Assembly: GCA_031284765.1 (NCBI GenBank)
Contig: JAITXK010000053.1
Span: forward strand, 1-25,354
Direction of reading: 5' to 3'
Source: Candidatus Symbiothrix sp.
GTDB taxonomy: Bacteria; Bacteroidota; Bacteroidia; Bacteroidales; Azobacteroidaceae
DNA length: 25,354 nucleotides
Under the pieces are notes generated by a model, which saw nothing but the letters and a program-made list of their open reading frames with translations, did no database searches and was not told the DNA's origin. Each line of letters opens with the position of its first letter. Position 1 is the first letter of the stretch. Position numbers and translations under genes: made by a program. Positions 1 through 7,716 of this stretch are shown here, one piece after another.

Positions 1-13
1 GAAGTTTGCCGTT

Positions 14-1093
14 TTAATTCAGCAAGTAGCGCGTCAGCGCCGATATCCACCGTTGCTCGGATTGTTTGGCCCATTGGCTGAACTGAGCATTGCCTTTATA
101 TTCTGAAATACAATCCAATAACTGGTCTAAATCGAAGTGATTGGCCACTACACCCGCCCCCGCATTGGAAGCTTCGTGCGCATTGCAGGACTGCTCGATA
201 TGAGTCGGTACCATCAAAACCGGTTTTCCCAGATAGATGGCTTCGCACACCGATTCAAAACCGGCGGTGGTGGCATAGCCTTTGCAGCCGGCCATGTATT
301 GAATGAATAATTGGTCGTCCAAAGTATGGAACGTCAGGTGGTCGTTGATGATGGTTTCGGCGGGTGCATCTTTCTTGTCCCAGAAGAAGTGCAGATACAC
401 ATCAGGATGCGCCTTCTGCCAGGCGATAATCTCATCGGCATAATGGGCATTCAGCAGGTAACCGTGCAGGTAATTGCCCGTTGTGGGTTCGCATTGCAGG
501 ATTTCTTCCCGCAACAGGGGCGGAACAACGACCAAGCGTTTGCGCGGCACATCGCTTTTAGGTTCGATGGATAAGGCAAATAACTTCTTGGAACGGAAAC
601 TCGTCACGTAATTAAACAGTTTCAACATAAATAATTCCGACTTGCTTTCTTTTGGAAATTTATATTCAGGATGCAAGAACAGATATTGATGCGCCACGCT
701 GATATACGGAACTTTGGGCGGATACAATAAATAAGTCAAACCCGCCATCATCTCATAAAAATTGATGACGACATCGGGTTGGATTTCATTTATCTTCTTA
801 TGAATAAAGATAAGACTGCGGATATACACCGGCGTTTTCAACAAATTATAAGCTGAGCTGAGCCAGATATTGGTCTTCTTGTTCGGTGCGGCCGGAAGGA
901 AGTTCGGACTACTGAACCGGTACACCGGCGCTTCTATTTTTTCAAAGAAGAAAGCCGGAAATTCGCGTAATTCGCTTTTACCTGCCAATACGCCAACAAC
1001 TTCCTGCCCGTTGCGTGACAGCATGTTTTTCAGTGCTATGGCTTGAGTCAGGTGGCCACGCCCTTCACCTTGTACAATAAATAGAAATTTCAT
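14..1093 (-). CDS. Glycosyltransferase, MurG/UGT-like (Glyco_trans_1_3 type)
   Basis: A 359-residue protein with the two-lobed GT-B look. The N-terminus (MKFLFIVQGEGRGHLTQA) has the glycine-rich start and GH-x-TQA motif of MurG/UGT-type enzymes. The C-terminal half has TTAGFESVCEAIYLGKPVLMVP followed by EQSCNA, the nucleotide-sugar binding region of GT1/GT28 enzymes. It therefore probably transfers a sugar from an NDP-sugar to an envelope lipid or glycan; donor and acceptor cannot be read from the sequence. There is no signal peptide, so it should be cytoplasmic or peripheral to the inner membrane. Its ATG overlaps the TGA of the upstream tamB-like gene (ATGA), so the two are very likely co-transcribed and translationally coupled. 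The stop codon lies 13 bases from the window edge, so any further operon member is not visible. Confidence 0.8.
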   Translation of the reverse strand: MKFLFIVQGEGRGHLTQAIALKNMLSRNGQEVVGVLAGKSELREFPAFFFEKIEAPVYRFSSPNFLPAAPNKKTNIWLSSAYNLLKTPVYIRSLIFIHKKINEIQPDVVINFYEMMAGLTYLLYPPKVPYISVAHQYLFLHPEYKFPKESKSELFMLKLFNYVTSFRSKKLFALSIEPKSDVPRKRLVVVPPLLREEILQCEPTTGNYLHGYLLNAHYADEIIAWQKAHPDVYLHFFWDKKDAPAETIINDHLTFHTLDDQLFIQYMAGCKGYATTAGFESVCEAIYLGKPVLMVPTHIEQSCNAHEASNAGAGVVANHFDLDQLLDCISEYKGNAQFSQWAKQSEQRWISALTRYLLN

Positions 1094-4000
1094 TTTTTAT
1101 TCGTTTGATAAGGAAAGAAGTCTTTCCACAGGTTAAAATCTTTTCGGAACAAGATGCCGAAACCTTGAGTCATTTCGGGCGTCAGACTGTAATTGCGGTA
1201 ATTGTAATGGTTGAAGCCTTTCAACCGGATATCACCGCTTTTCGTTAGTTTGTATTCAAAATCGAAGTCGCCGATTAAGGGGACTTCATTGTTGATGGCC
1301 GTCAGATACGGGTTGTCGATGTATCCGACATTGCCGTTGATAACCAGACGATTGTTTAGCAACGTGCTGGATAACAGCAGTTCTACTTCGGTGTTGGTTT
1401 CTTCCCCTTCGTAGGATTGATGGAAATTGGTGCCGACCTGAATGTTGTTACTGACCTTGCTCAACATATTGGTAATGGAAGAAGATAAGGTCGATGCCAA
1501 CATGGAAAAGTCGTTGTTTATATGTCCGTTGTCGCTTTTAACGTATTCGGGAGAGGTATAAAAGCGTCCCATCAACAATAAATAAATCATTTGGCGACTC
1601 ATCATATCATCGGTTCGGATGTAGCTTTTCACTTGGCGTTCCAATTCGGCGGTTGCTCCGGGCAGTTCCAAATCGAATTTGATGAGCGGTTGTTCAAGCG
1701 GCCCCGACAGCAGCAATACGCAATTGACAGGAATATTGTTTCGGGCGCTTAAACGCGCTTCGGACGCTTGAATCAATTGTTGGTCTAAATCCCCCAGATT
1801 GGCGGACACCGTGTAAGCGGCTTTGATGGCTAAATCTGCCGTCAAGGGGTCGCCCCTGAAGTTGACCGAACTGCCTTCTTCAATCTCGAAATTGCGGAAA
1901 AAGGCTTGTTGGAAACTGAAATTGTATTTCCCTTCTTCGATGCGGTAATTGCCGAACACTTTCAGAGGGGTCTTCGTGCCGTATTGGATTTGGATATTTC
2001 CGGTCCCTTTGGCGCTGATTTTATCTTCCGTAACGGGGTCCATGATGATGTTCATGGCGGCGGTATTCGTGGCGTCAACCATGAGATTGAGGCGGATGTC
2101 CGTTTTCAAACCGGACGGATTGGCTTTGGCCGGCTTCGCGACCGGCGCCGGACGTTCTTCGGATACAAAGTTGATAAAGTTGTAATCGGCAATATCCTGT
2201 TTCTTCATGAAATTAAGTTCCAATTCCGTATGGTCGTCGTTTCGCATATTGACTTGGATGCCCACCGATTCCTCCGTGCCTGAGATGGTGGCGGTGCCTG
2301 TTCCGAAAGCCGTTCCATAGAAGTTGGGACTGTTGCGGTGCGTGGCATTAAACACCATGAATTGTTTGAAAGACAGTTGCGCTAAAAACCTGAAATCTTC
2401 GAAAAGATGATGCTTCACGGAGCCGGAAGCGATGGATTTGTTGCCGAATGAATCGTAGAGCGTGATATTGTTGAGTGCAATCTCGTCGGGTTTGAGCAGC
2501 AGCCGGTCTGAAAAAGAGTAGCGTGTGTTGAGAAATTCGATGCCGAAACTTCCGTTCTGAATCCATGGGTTTCCTTCAATGACAGGGTCATTCAAGTCGC
2601 CAAAGAGACGAATATTACCCGTAATCTCGCCCGAAAGGTCTTTGACCACATTGCCAACATATTTGCGGAGGAAATTCGCCTGCGTATTATGCGCACCAAA
2701 AACGATGGATAATTCTTTTTTTACGGGATAAATATAGCCGTCAATATCGACGAAAGAAGCTTCGTTTTTCGCAACGATACCTTTCATTTCTACGCCTTGT
2801 TTTTCGTCGTCCCAACGGCCATGCAAGTCTAAATTGCCGAAAATCATATCATTGAACGAAAAATCGGAGATATTCAGCCGCGTGGATAATTGCCGCGTAT
2901 GGTAAACGTCTTTGGCGGTCACTTCTCCCGTGGCAATTCCGCCGAAAGTGAGCGCTTTAATGTTGAGTGCTTTGAAAATATAATCCAAATCCACTTTGTT
3001 CAAGGTAACCGCAATCCGGTCATCCTCCTGCGGGGAAACCTCTCCGTTGATGGTAATCCATTGCTGATTGTGGCCGGCTTTGAAATGATGAATGCTGATT
3101 CGTCCGTCCTGATAGCGGATGGAAGTCGGTGCTAAATTCCATACCGAATCGTTGAAAACCATTTTGGAGGCGCGGAAATTCGTGGCAACAGTCATCGGGT
3201 ATTCGCCTGTTTGCGCCTTCAATTGGGTGGTGAAATAGAGATTGCCTTTGTATTTCTTATGGTCGTCCAACCACGACATCCAAGAATAGATGGAGTCGTT
3301 GGTGGTTTTTACATTGGCTTCCAATAACAGGTTGTTACCGTTTTTTTGCCGTTTCTTTCCGTTCACTTTCAGGGAGATGTATCCGTTTCCGGTATTCAAA
3401 TCGAGAGCGCCGTTTTCAAAGGTGGAGCCGGCGGCATCGAGCGTGGCAAAGCGGGCATTTAATCGCATTTGGTCGTTGATGCTGCTGTATGCACCGTTGA
3501 TGTAAGATTGTCCGTATAAAACAGCGGGCAGTTCCAGAATATGCGACAGTTGCCGGGTATCATTAATGGTAAAATTCCATTGGAGATGATTCTCGTCCGC
3601 AACGGCCTTGGGTTCCTCCGATGGAATTAAGGTTGGCAGATAAAATGCCAGTGACCGTTTCAGGGTTTCGGGTAAGGTTTTCAGGGAGAAAATACCATTG
3701 ATGGTTCCATTCACAATATCGGAACGAATGCTGATTTGTTTCAAAATGTCGGGGCTGGGTTGCGAGATTTCTGCGGTTAGATTAGCTAAGTGGAAAACGC
3801 CTTTATCGGTCGAAAATACCGCTTTTTGAAAGGTGGTATAGCCTATCAGATTATCCGGACTGTTTCCTTTGAAATCGGCTTCGACTTGAAACGATAATTT
3901 CGGTTGGTGGTATCTGCCGGTAAAATGCAGCTTGTCGAGCAACCAGTCGGAGGCTTGTGCCGAAAAATGGTATTCCGATGCTTCGCCTTTGAGCAGCACG

Positions 4001-5493
4001 TAACCGTTGGCCGTCAGTTCGCCAACGGGGGCTGAGACTTTCAGCCAACCGTTGAAACTTTCAGAGGTGAAATCGCCGTTGAAATGAATATTTTCGTAAT
4101 TGTTCGACTGATAGGCAAATTGATTGACGGAGGCTTCGACATGTCCCGCTATATCATGAATAGTATTAAAGGTGCTGTTGAGGTCGATATTGAATTGCGT
4201 GGCGCCGAAATCCTCATCATTGAATACCTTATTCAGTTGGATGCCGGAAGTGGCAATCGTCCCATTTAAAAAATATTTTCCCCTTTTCCCGAAATTGATA
4301 TTGGTATTCAAATCGCCGATGTCCGAAATATTTTTCAGACTTGCAGTCAGATGTTCCGGTGTGCCTGAAATTTGTCCTTGCAGCGAAACCGTACCCAATG
4401 CCTGAATAAAATCCGGCAGTTTCACCGGTTGGGCGCTGAAGTTATTCGCCATCTTTTGAATTTCGACGGCTGTAATAAACGAATGGTCAATGACTCCCAA
4501 CACCGTGGGATGGGAAAGTGCATCACGGAGTTGCAGATTCAGGCTGATTTTCAAGTCGTTGTCGTCCTTGATGAGGATGTTTTTTAGTTGAATATCATTG
4601 ACTGTTCCGCGAGCTGCGGCTTGAATTTCCAATACCTCATTGAAATTACCCAAATCGGGTGCGAAGGCTGCCAAATCTTTCAACAGCACGGTCGAAGGTT
4701 CTATTTGGATATTAAATAAGGCATTGTCCTTCCAATTTCCATCCGCAGGCAACCGGCTGTAATCGGCGGACAGTTCCGTCAGATGCAACTTGGTATGTGG
4801 CAGTTTCAGTTCCAGATTTTGAATGCGTGCCGAATCGCTGTTTACAACCAAATCAAATGCCAAACGATTGACTTGCAAGCCTGACTTTTCCTTAGCGCTC
4901 ATCTTTTTGACTACCACATCCAATCGTTGGTCTTTCAATTCTTTGAATTGAATTTTGGCAATAATATCCTGCCAATCCATATCGTCCGGATTGAATTTGC
5001 CGGAGGGATTGGACTTGTTTTTATCACGGTAACGAATTTGTCCGTTATGAAACGACAGGTTTTGAATGTGGATATCAACCTTGCTTTCTTGGGTGGTATC
5101 GGTTCGAAAAGCATCCAAAAGAAATTGAATATTGAGCAGCGAATCCTTTTTATTCAAATAGAAGCAAAACGAGTTGAGATGCGCGGAGCGGATACGGTAT
5201 TTATTCTTGAACATCGGCCACAAGTCGAAGCCCGCATCAAACCGTTTGGCATATAATAAGGTATCACCGGTCAGGTCTGCAACATACACATTTTTCAAGA
5301 TGAGTTTGTTGAAGGGTTGAAACTCAATGGCTTGTATTTGAATTTCGGTTTTTGTCTTTTCTTCGAGGTAATGAACGACCAGTTGGGCGGTGTGCTGCTG
5401 AATAGCGGGGATTTTCAACAGGATAACCGGCAACAGGATTAATATTCCTATCACAATAACTATAAGCCAAATACTGCTATTTAATCTTTTCAT
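1090..5493 (-). CDS. TamB-like translocation/assembly module protein (DUF490)
   Basis: A 1467-residue protein. Residues about 7-28 form an uncleaved signal anchor (SSIWLIVIVIGILILLPVILL). A long, beta-rich AsmA-like body follows, with repeated short strands typical of bridge-like lipid-transfer proteins. The C-terminal TamB/DUF490 region lies roughly at residues 1000-1440 and contains the diagnostic stretch GNYRIEEGKYNF ... FFRNFEIEEGSSVNFRGDPL. In Proteobacteria TamB spans the periplasm from the inner membrane and works with the Omp85 protein TamA; the family is linked to lipid transport to the outer membrane and to insertion of some outer-membrane proteins. No TamA gene is present here. The start is supported by the signal anchor and by a Bacteroidetes -7 box 10 bases upstream. 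It overlaps the downstream glycosyltransferase by four bases, which ties that enzyme to envelope building. Its length is within the usual range for Bacteroidetes homologues. Confidence 0.88.
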   Translation of the reverse strand: MKRLNSSIWLIVIVIGILILLPVILLKIPAIQQHTAQLVVHYLEEKTKTEIQIQAIEFQPFNKLILKNVYVADLTGDTLLYAKRFDAGFDLWPMFKNKYRIRSAHLNSFCFYLNKKDSLLNIQFLLDAFRTDTTQESKVDIHIQNLSFHNGQIRYRDKNKSNPSGKFNPDDMDWQDIIAKIQFKELKDQRLDVVVKKMSAKEKSGLQVNRLAFDLVVNSDSARIQNLELKLPHTKLHLTELSADYSRLPADGNWKDNALFNIQIEPSTVLLKDLAAFAPDLGNFNEVLEIQAAARGTVNDIQLKNILIKDDNDLKISLNLQLRDALSHPTVLGVIDHSFITAVEIQKMANNFSAQPVKLPDFIQALGTVSLQGQISGTPEHLTASLKNISDIGDLNTNINFGKRGKYFLNGTIATSGIQLNKVFNDEDFGATQFNIDLNSTFNTIHDIAGHVEASVNQFAYQSNNYENIHFNGDFTSESFNGWLKVSAPVGELTANGYVLLKGEASEYHFSAQASDWLLDKLHFTGRYHQPKLSFQVEADFKGNSPDNLIGYTTFQKAVFSTDKGVFHLANLTAEISQPSPDILKQISIRSDIVNGTINGIFSLKTLPETLKRSLAFYLPTLIPSEEPKAVADENHLQWNFTINDTRQLSHILELPAVLYGQSYINGAYSSINDQMRLNARFATLDAAGSTFENGALDLNTGNGYISLKVNGKKRQKNGNNLLLEANVKTTNDSIYSWMSWLDDHKKYKGNLYFTTQLKAQTGEYPMTVATNFRASKMVFNDSVWNLAPTSIRYQDGRISIHHFKAGHNQQWITINGEVSPQEDDRIAVTLNKVDLDYIFKALNIKALTFGGIATGEVTAKDVYHTRQLSTRLNISDFSFNDMIFGNLDLHGRWDDEKQGVEMKGIVAKNEASFVDIDGYIYPVKKELSIVFGAHNTQANFLRKYVGNVVKDLSGEITGNIRLFGDLNDPVIEGNPWIQNGSFGIEFLNTRYSFSDRLLLKPDEIALNNITLYDSFGNKSIASGSVKHHLFEDFRFLAQLSFKQFMVFNATHRNSPNFYGTAFGTGTATISGTEESVGIQVNMRNDDHTELELNFMKKQDIADYNFINFVSEERPAPVAKPAKANPSGLKTDIRLNLMVDATNTAAMNIIMDPVTEDKISAKGTGNIQIQYGTKTPLKVFGNYRIEEGKYNFSFQQAFFRNFEIEEGSSVNFRGDPLTADLAIKAAYTVSANLGDLDQQLIQASEARLSARNNIPVNCVLLLSGPLEQPLIKFDLELPGATAELERQVKSYIRTDDMMSRQMIYLLLMGRFYTSPEYVKSDNGHINNDFSMLASTLSSSITNMLSKVSNNIQVGTNFHQSYEGEETNTEVELLLSSTLLNNRLVINGNVGYIDNPYLTAINNEVPLIGDFDFEYKLTKSGDIRLKGFNHYNYRNYSLTPEMTQGFGILFRKDFNLWKDFFPYQTNKK

Positions 5494-5503
5494 AAAATCT
5501 CCG

Positions 5504-5537
5504 CAAAGTTAGCATTAAATTTTCAATTACACACAAA
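5504..5537 (-). promoter_or_regulatory. Promoter of tamB-like gene
   Basis: On the minus strand TAACTTTG (5504-5511) matches the Bacteroidetes -7 box TAnnTTTG. TTTG (5534-5537) lies 22 bases upstream, slightly longer than the usual 19-21. The predicted transcript starts just before the ATG at 5493. Confidence 0.55.
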
Positions 5538-5550
5538 CGTATTGCTCGCG

Positions 5551-5581
5551 CTTGAATTCTCGAAAATTTCATGTAATTTTG
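5551..5581 (+). promoter_or_regulatory. Promoter of the CDP-alcohol operon
   Basis: TAATTTTG (5574-5581) matches TAnnTTTG. CTTG (5551-5554) stands 19 bases upstream as a one-mismatch -33 box. The first ATG of the operon is at 5606. The region 5494-5605 thus holds two divergent promoters. Confidence 0.55.
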
Positions 5582-5605
5582 CATTCTTAAAAATAAAGCA
5601 ACTTT

Positions 5606-6076
5606 ATGTTTAAAGAAAAAACCATCGTCTATACCTCCGGTACATTTGATATGTTTCATTACAATCATCTCCGGATGATTAATTATGCACGGTCGTTGGC
5701 AGATATTTTGATTGTCGGTGTCAGTACCGATGAACTCGTTTCTTCCTACAAAGCGCCTCCCATTATTCCGTTTAACGAACGCTTGCATATCCTTGAAGCG
5801 CTGAAAACCCCGGATCTCGTGATTCCCCAGCATACATTAGACCACACCGAGATTGTTAAAAAACTCAATATTGATGCTTTTGTGGTAGGTGATGATTGGT
5901 ATGGCAAATACGATTATCTGAAAGAGATGAATGTACAGGTTTTCTACTTCCCTTACGGAACCGGCATCTCCTCTTCCAACTTGAAGAAAACCATTCACGA
6001 TTCTTACGAAGCCACTTTGCAATCGCAACGGCAAGCCAAACCGGGTTCCATTCAAACGAAACCCAAAGCCAAATAG
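5606..6076 (+). CDS. TagD-like cytidylyltransferase family protein
   Basis: A 156-residue nucleotidyltransferase of the glycerol-3-phosphate cytidylyltransferase type, matching TagD along most of its length. It has GTFDMFHYNH at residues 12-21 (the HxGH site appears as HYNH), STDEL at 40-44, NERLHIL near 57, and VVGDDWYGKYDYLKE at 93-107. The second nucleotide motif is PYGTGISSS (116-124), where TagD has PRTEGISTT. The likely reaction is CTP plus an alcohol phosphate giving a CDP-alcohol and pyrophosphate in the cytoplasm; the alcohol is not known. The last ~25 residues are polar and probably disordered. The SDR gene begins four bases after the stop, and a CDP-alcohol phosphatidyltransferase follows, so this enzyme probably supplies that transferase's donor. 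An ATP-using adenylyltransferase of the same fold is the main alternative. Confidence 0.8.
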   Translation: MFKEKTIVYTSGTFDMFHYNHLRMINYARSLADILIVGVSTDELVSSYKAPPIIPFNERLHILEALKTPDLVIPQHTLDHTEIVKKLNIDAFVVGDDWYGKYDYLKEMNVQVFYFPYGTGISSSNLKKTIHDSYEATLQSQRQAKPGSIQTKPKAK

Positions 6077-6080
6077 CGGC

Positions 6081-6809
6081 ATGAACAAGCGCATTTTAAT
6101 TACCGGAGGAACGAAAGGAATAGGCAAAGCGGTCGCCGTCTGCATGGCGCAATCCGGTTGCGATTTAGTGTTGACGTATGCCTCCGATTCGGCCGCCGCG
6201 GAAGAAACCGCCCAAACAATTGCTCAACAATATCCGGTCGATGTATTGCTTTTGAAAGCGGATATTTCCGATTACCAATCCATTGACACCATTCAGCAAT
6301 GGATAGAAAACAAGAATATTTACCTGGATGCACTGATATTCAATGCGGGACTTACTTGCCGCGATTCGTTTGAAGACTTGCATTTCGACGATTGGAATCG
6401 CGTATTCTTCGCCAACGTCCATTTCCCCGTCTTTCTTTTGCAGCGCATCGTGAAACGCATCCGACCGGGAGGAAGTATCGTCTTCACCGGCTCGCTGATG
6501 GGTATCGAAGCCCATTCGGTTTCGTTGGCTTATGGCGTAACCAAAAGTTCAATACACGCATTGGTCAAGAATTTAGTGAAATTTTTGGCGCCCTATCAAT
6601 TACGGGTCAATGCCGTAGCTCCGGGTTTTGTCGATACCGAATGGCAAAAAACAAAGCCGGCGGAAATACGCAAAAACATTGAAAATAAAGTAGCTCTGGG
6701 ACGCTTTTGCGAACCGGAAGAGTTGGCCGGGGTGTATAAAATACTGATAGAAAATAACTATTTAAATGGCGAAATCATCGTGGTTGATGGCGCTTATTCA
6801 TATAAATAA
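6081..6809 (+). CDS. Short-chain dehydrogenase/reductase (FabG-like SDR)
   Basis: A 242-residue classical SDR. The Rossmann motif TGGTKGIG is at residues 8-15, NAG at 88-90, the catalytic Asn at N112, Ser at S138, and YxxxK at Y151-K155. A PG motif follows the active site (VAPGFVDT). The end (NGEIIVVDGAYSYK) resembles FabG-type enzymes that ends in a VDGG-like turn. It should oxidise or reduce a hydroxyl/keto group with NAD(P)H. Being between a cytidylyltransferase (gap 4 bp) and a CDP-alcohol phosphatidyltransferase (gap 7 bp), it more likely makes or modifies the alcohol (compare the reductases that make ribitol phosphate in CDP-ribitol synthesis) than acts in fatty acid synthesis. That role is inferred from context; family membership is clear. 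Confidence 0.85.
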   Translation: MNKRILITGGTKGIGKAVAVCMAQSGCDLVLTYASDSAAAEETAQTIAQQYPVDVLLLKADISDYQSIDTIQQWIENKNIYLDALIFNAGLTCRDSFEDLHFDDWNRVFFANVHFPVFLLQRIVKRIRPGGSIVFTGSLMGIEAHSVSLAYGVTKSSIHALVKNLVKFLAPYQLRVNAVAPGFVDTEWQKTKPAEIRKNIENKVALGRFCEPEELAGVYKILIENNYLNGEIIVVDGAYSYK

Positions 6810-6816
6810 ACACAGA

Positions 6817-7710
6817 ATGGAAACCCAGAAGAAAGAGTACGAAGCTTCATTAAAATCAATTGAAACGGAAAATGTGATTGACCGTGTGTTTTACCGCCCC
6901 ATTGGCTTCCGGTTGGCTTTGGCTTTGAAACCGACCGGCATTACGCCCAACACCATCACCATCATTTCCATCTTTTTCGGAGTGGCGGCAGGTATCTTAT
7001 TTTATCCCAACGATATGGGAATGAACAGTATGGGCATACTGTTGCTCATTTGCGCCAATATTTTAGATTGTGTCGATGGACAGTTGGCGCGTCTAACCGG
7101 CATTAAATCCGCTATCGGGCGCATTTTGGACGGTTTGGCAGGCGATTTCTGGTTTATCTCCATTTACATTTGTCTTGCTTTGCGGGCGTCCCTCACCTAC
7201 GATACTTCGCTTTGCTTCACGTTGGCCGTTTTGGCGGCTTTATCCAATCTTTTGCAATCGAATATCACGGATTACTACAAGACTTTGCATTTGTTTTTCA
7301 TCAGTAAAACGAAAGGCGCCGAGTTTGAAACCATTGACCAAGTCAAGAAAAAACACAGTGCGATGCCTTACGGTTTGTCGAAAACCTTTTACTTCCTCTA
7401 TGTTTGGTACACGATGTTACAAGTGCAGGCAACACCCAAACTGCAAGCCCTACTGAAGCAATTGCACACGCAATACGGCGATGATATTCCGGAAGAGGTA
7501 CGCATCCGTTTGCGCCAAAAGAGCAAAGAAATCATGGCAACCATCGACTTTCTAACCTTCAACGGACGAACCATCGTCCTGTTCATCATCATTTTGACCG
7601 GATTCGTTTGGGCTTATTTCCTGTACGAAATAGTAGTCTTAAATATCGTTTTATACATCGTCCTGCGGAAGCACGAAAAGATGTGCCGCAACTTTTTTAC
7701 ATTAAATTAA
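6817..7710 (+). CDS. CDP-alcohol phosphatidyltransferase family protein
   Basis: A 297-residue membrane protein. The family signature begins at residue 84: DCVDGQLAR, eight residues, then GRILDGLAGD (D84, D87, G88, A91, R92, G101, D105). The final Asp (D110) stands one residue later than the usual D-x3-D spacing, where G109 is found. Hydrophobic segments flank the motif (residues about 43-64, 70-83, 112-122) and lie near the C-terminus. The central part (about 150-230) is a long polar insert. These enzymes transfer a phospho-alcohol from a CDP-alcohol to a lipid or polyol acceptor at the inner membrane. I chose the ATG at 6817, seven bases after the SDR stop. An in-frame ATG at 6766 lies inside the SDR gene and would add 17 residues without family similarity. 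The beta-CASP gene starts six bases after the stop. Confidence 0.85.
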   Translation: METQKKEYEASLKSIETENVIDRVFYRPIGFRLALALKPTGITPNTITIISIFFGVAAGILFYPNDMGMNSMGILLLICANILDCVDGQLARLTGIKSAIGRILDGLAGDFWFISIYICLALRASLTYDTSLCFTLAVLAALSNLLQSNITDYYKTLHLFFISKTKGAEFETIDQVKKKHSAMPYGLSKTFYFLYVWYTMLQVQATPKLQALLKQLHTQYGDDIPEEVRIRLRQKSKEIMATIDFLTFNGRTIVLFIIILTGFVWAYFLYEIVVLNIVLYIVLRKHEKMCRNFFTLN

Positions 7711-7716
7711 CTGAAT

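Noticed and set aside
1906..2283. Plus-strand open frame of 125 codons inside the tamB-like gene
   Set aside because: Antisense shadow of the beta-rich TamB coding sequence; no start signal or family features.
5477..5833. Open frame of 118 codons on the minus strand across the tamB/cytidylyltransferase gap
   Set aside because: It is antisense to the clear TagD-like gene and overlaps the tamB start and both promoters; the translation has no family features.
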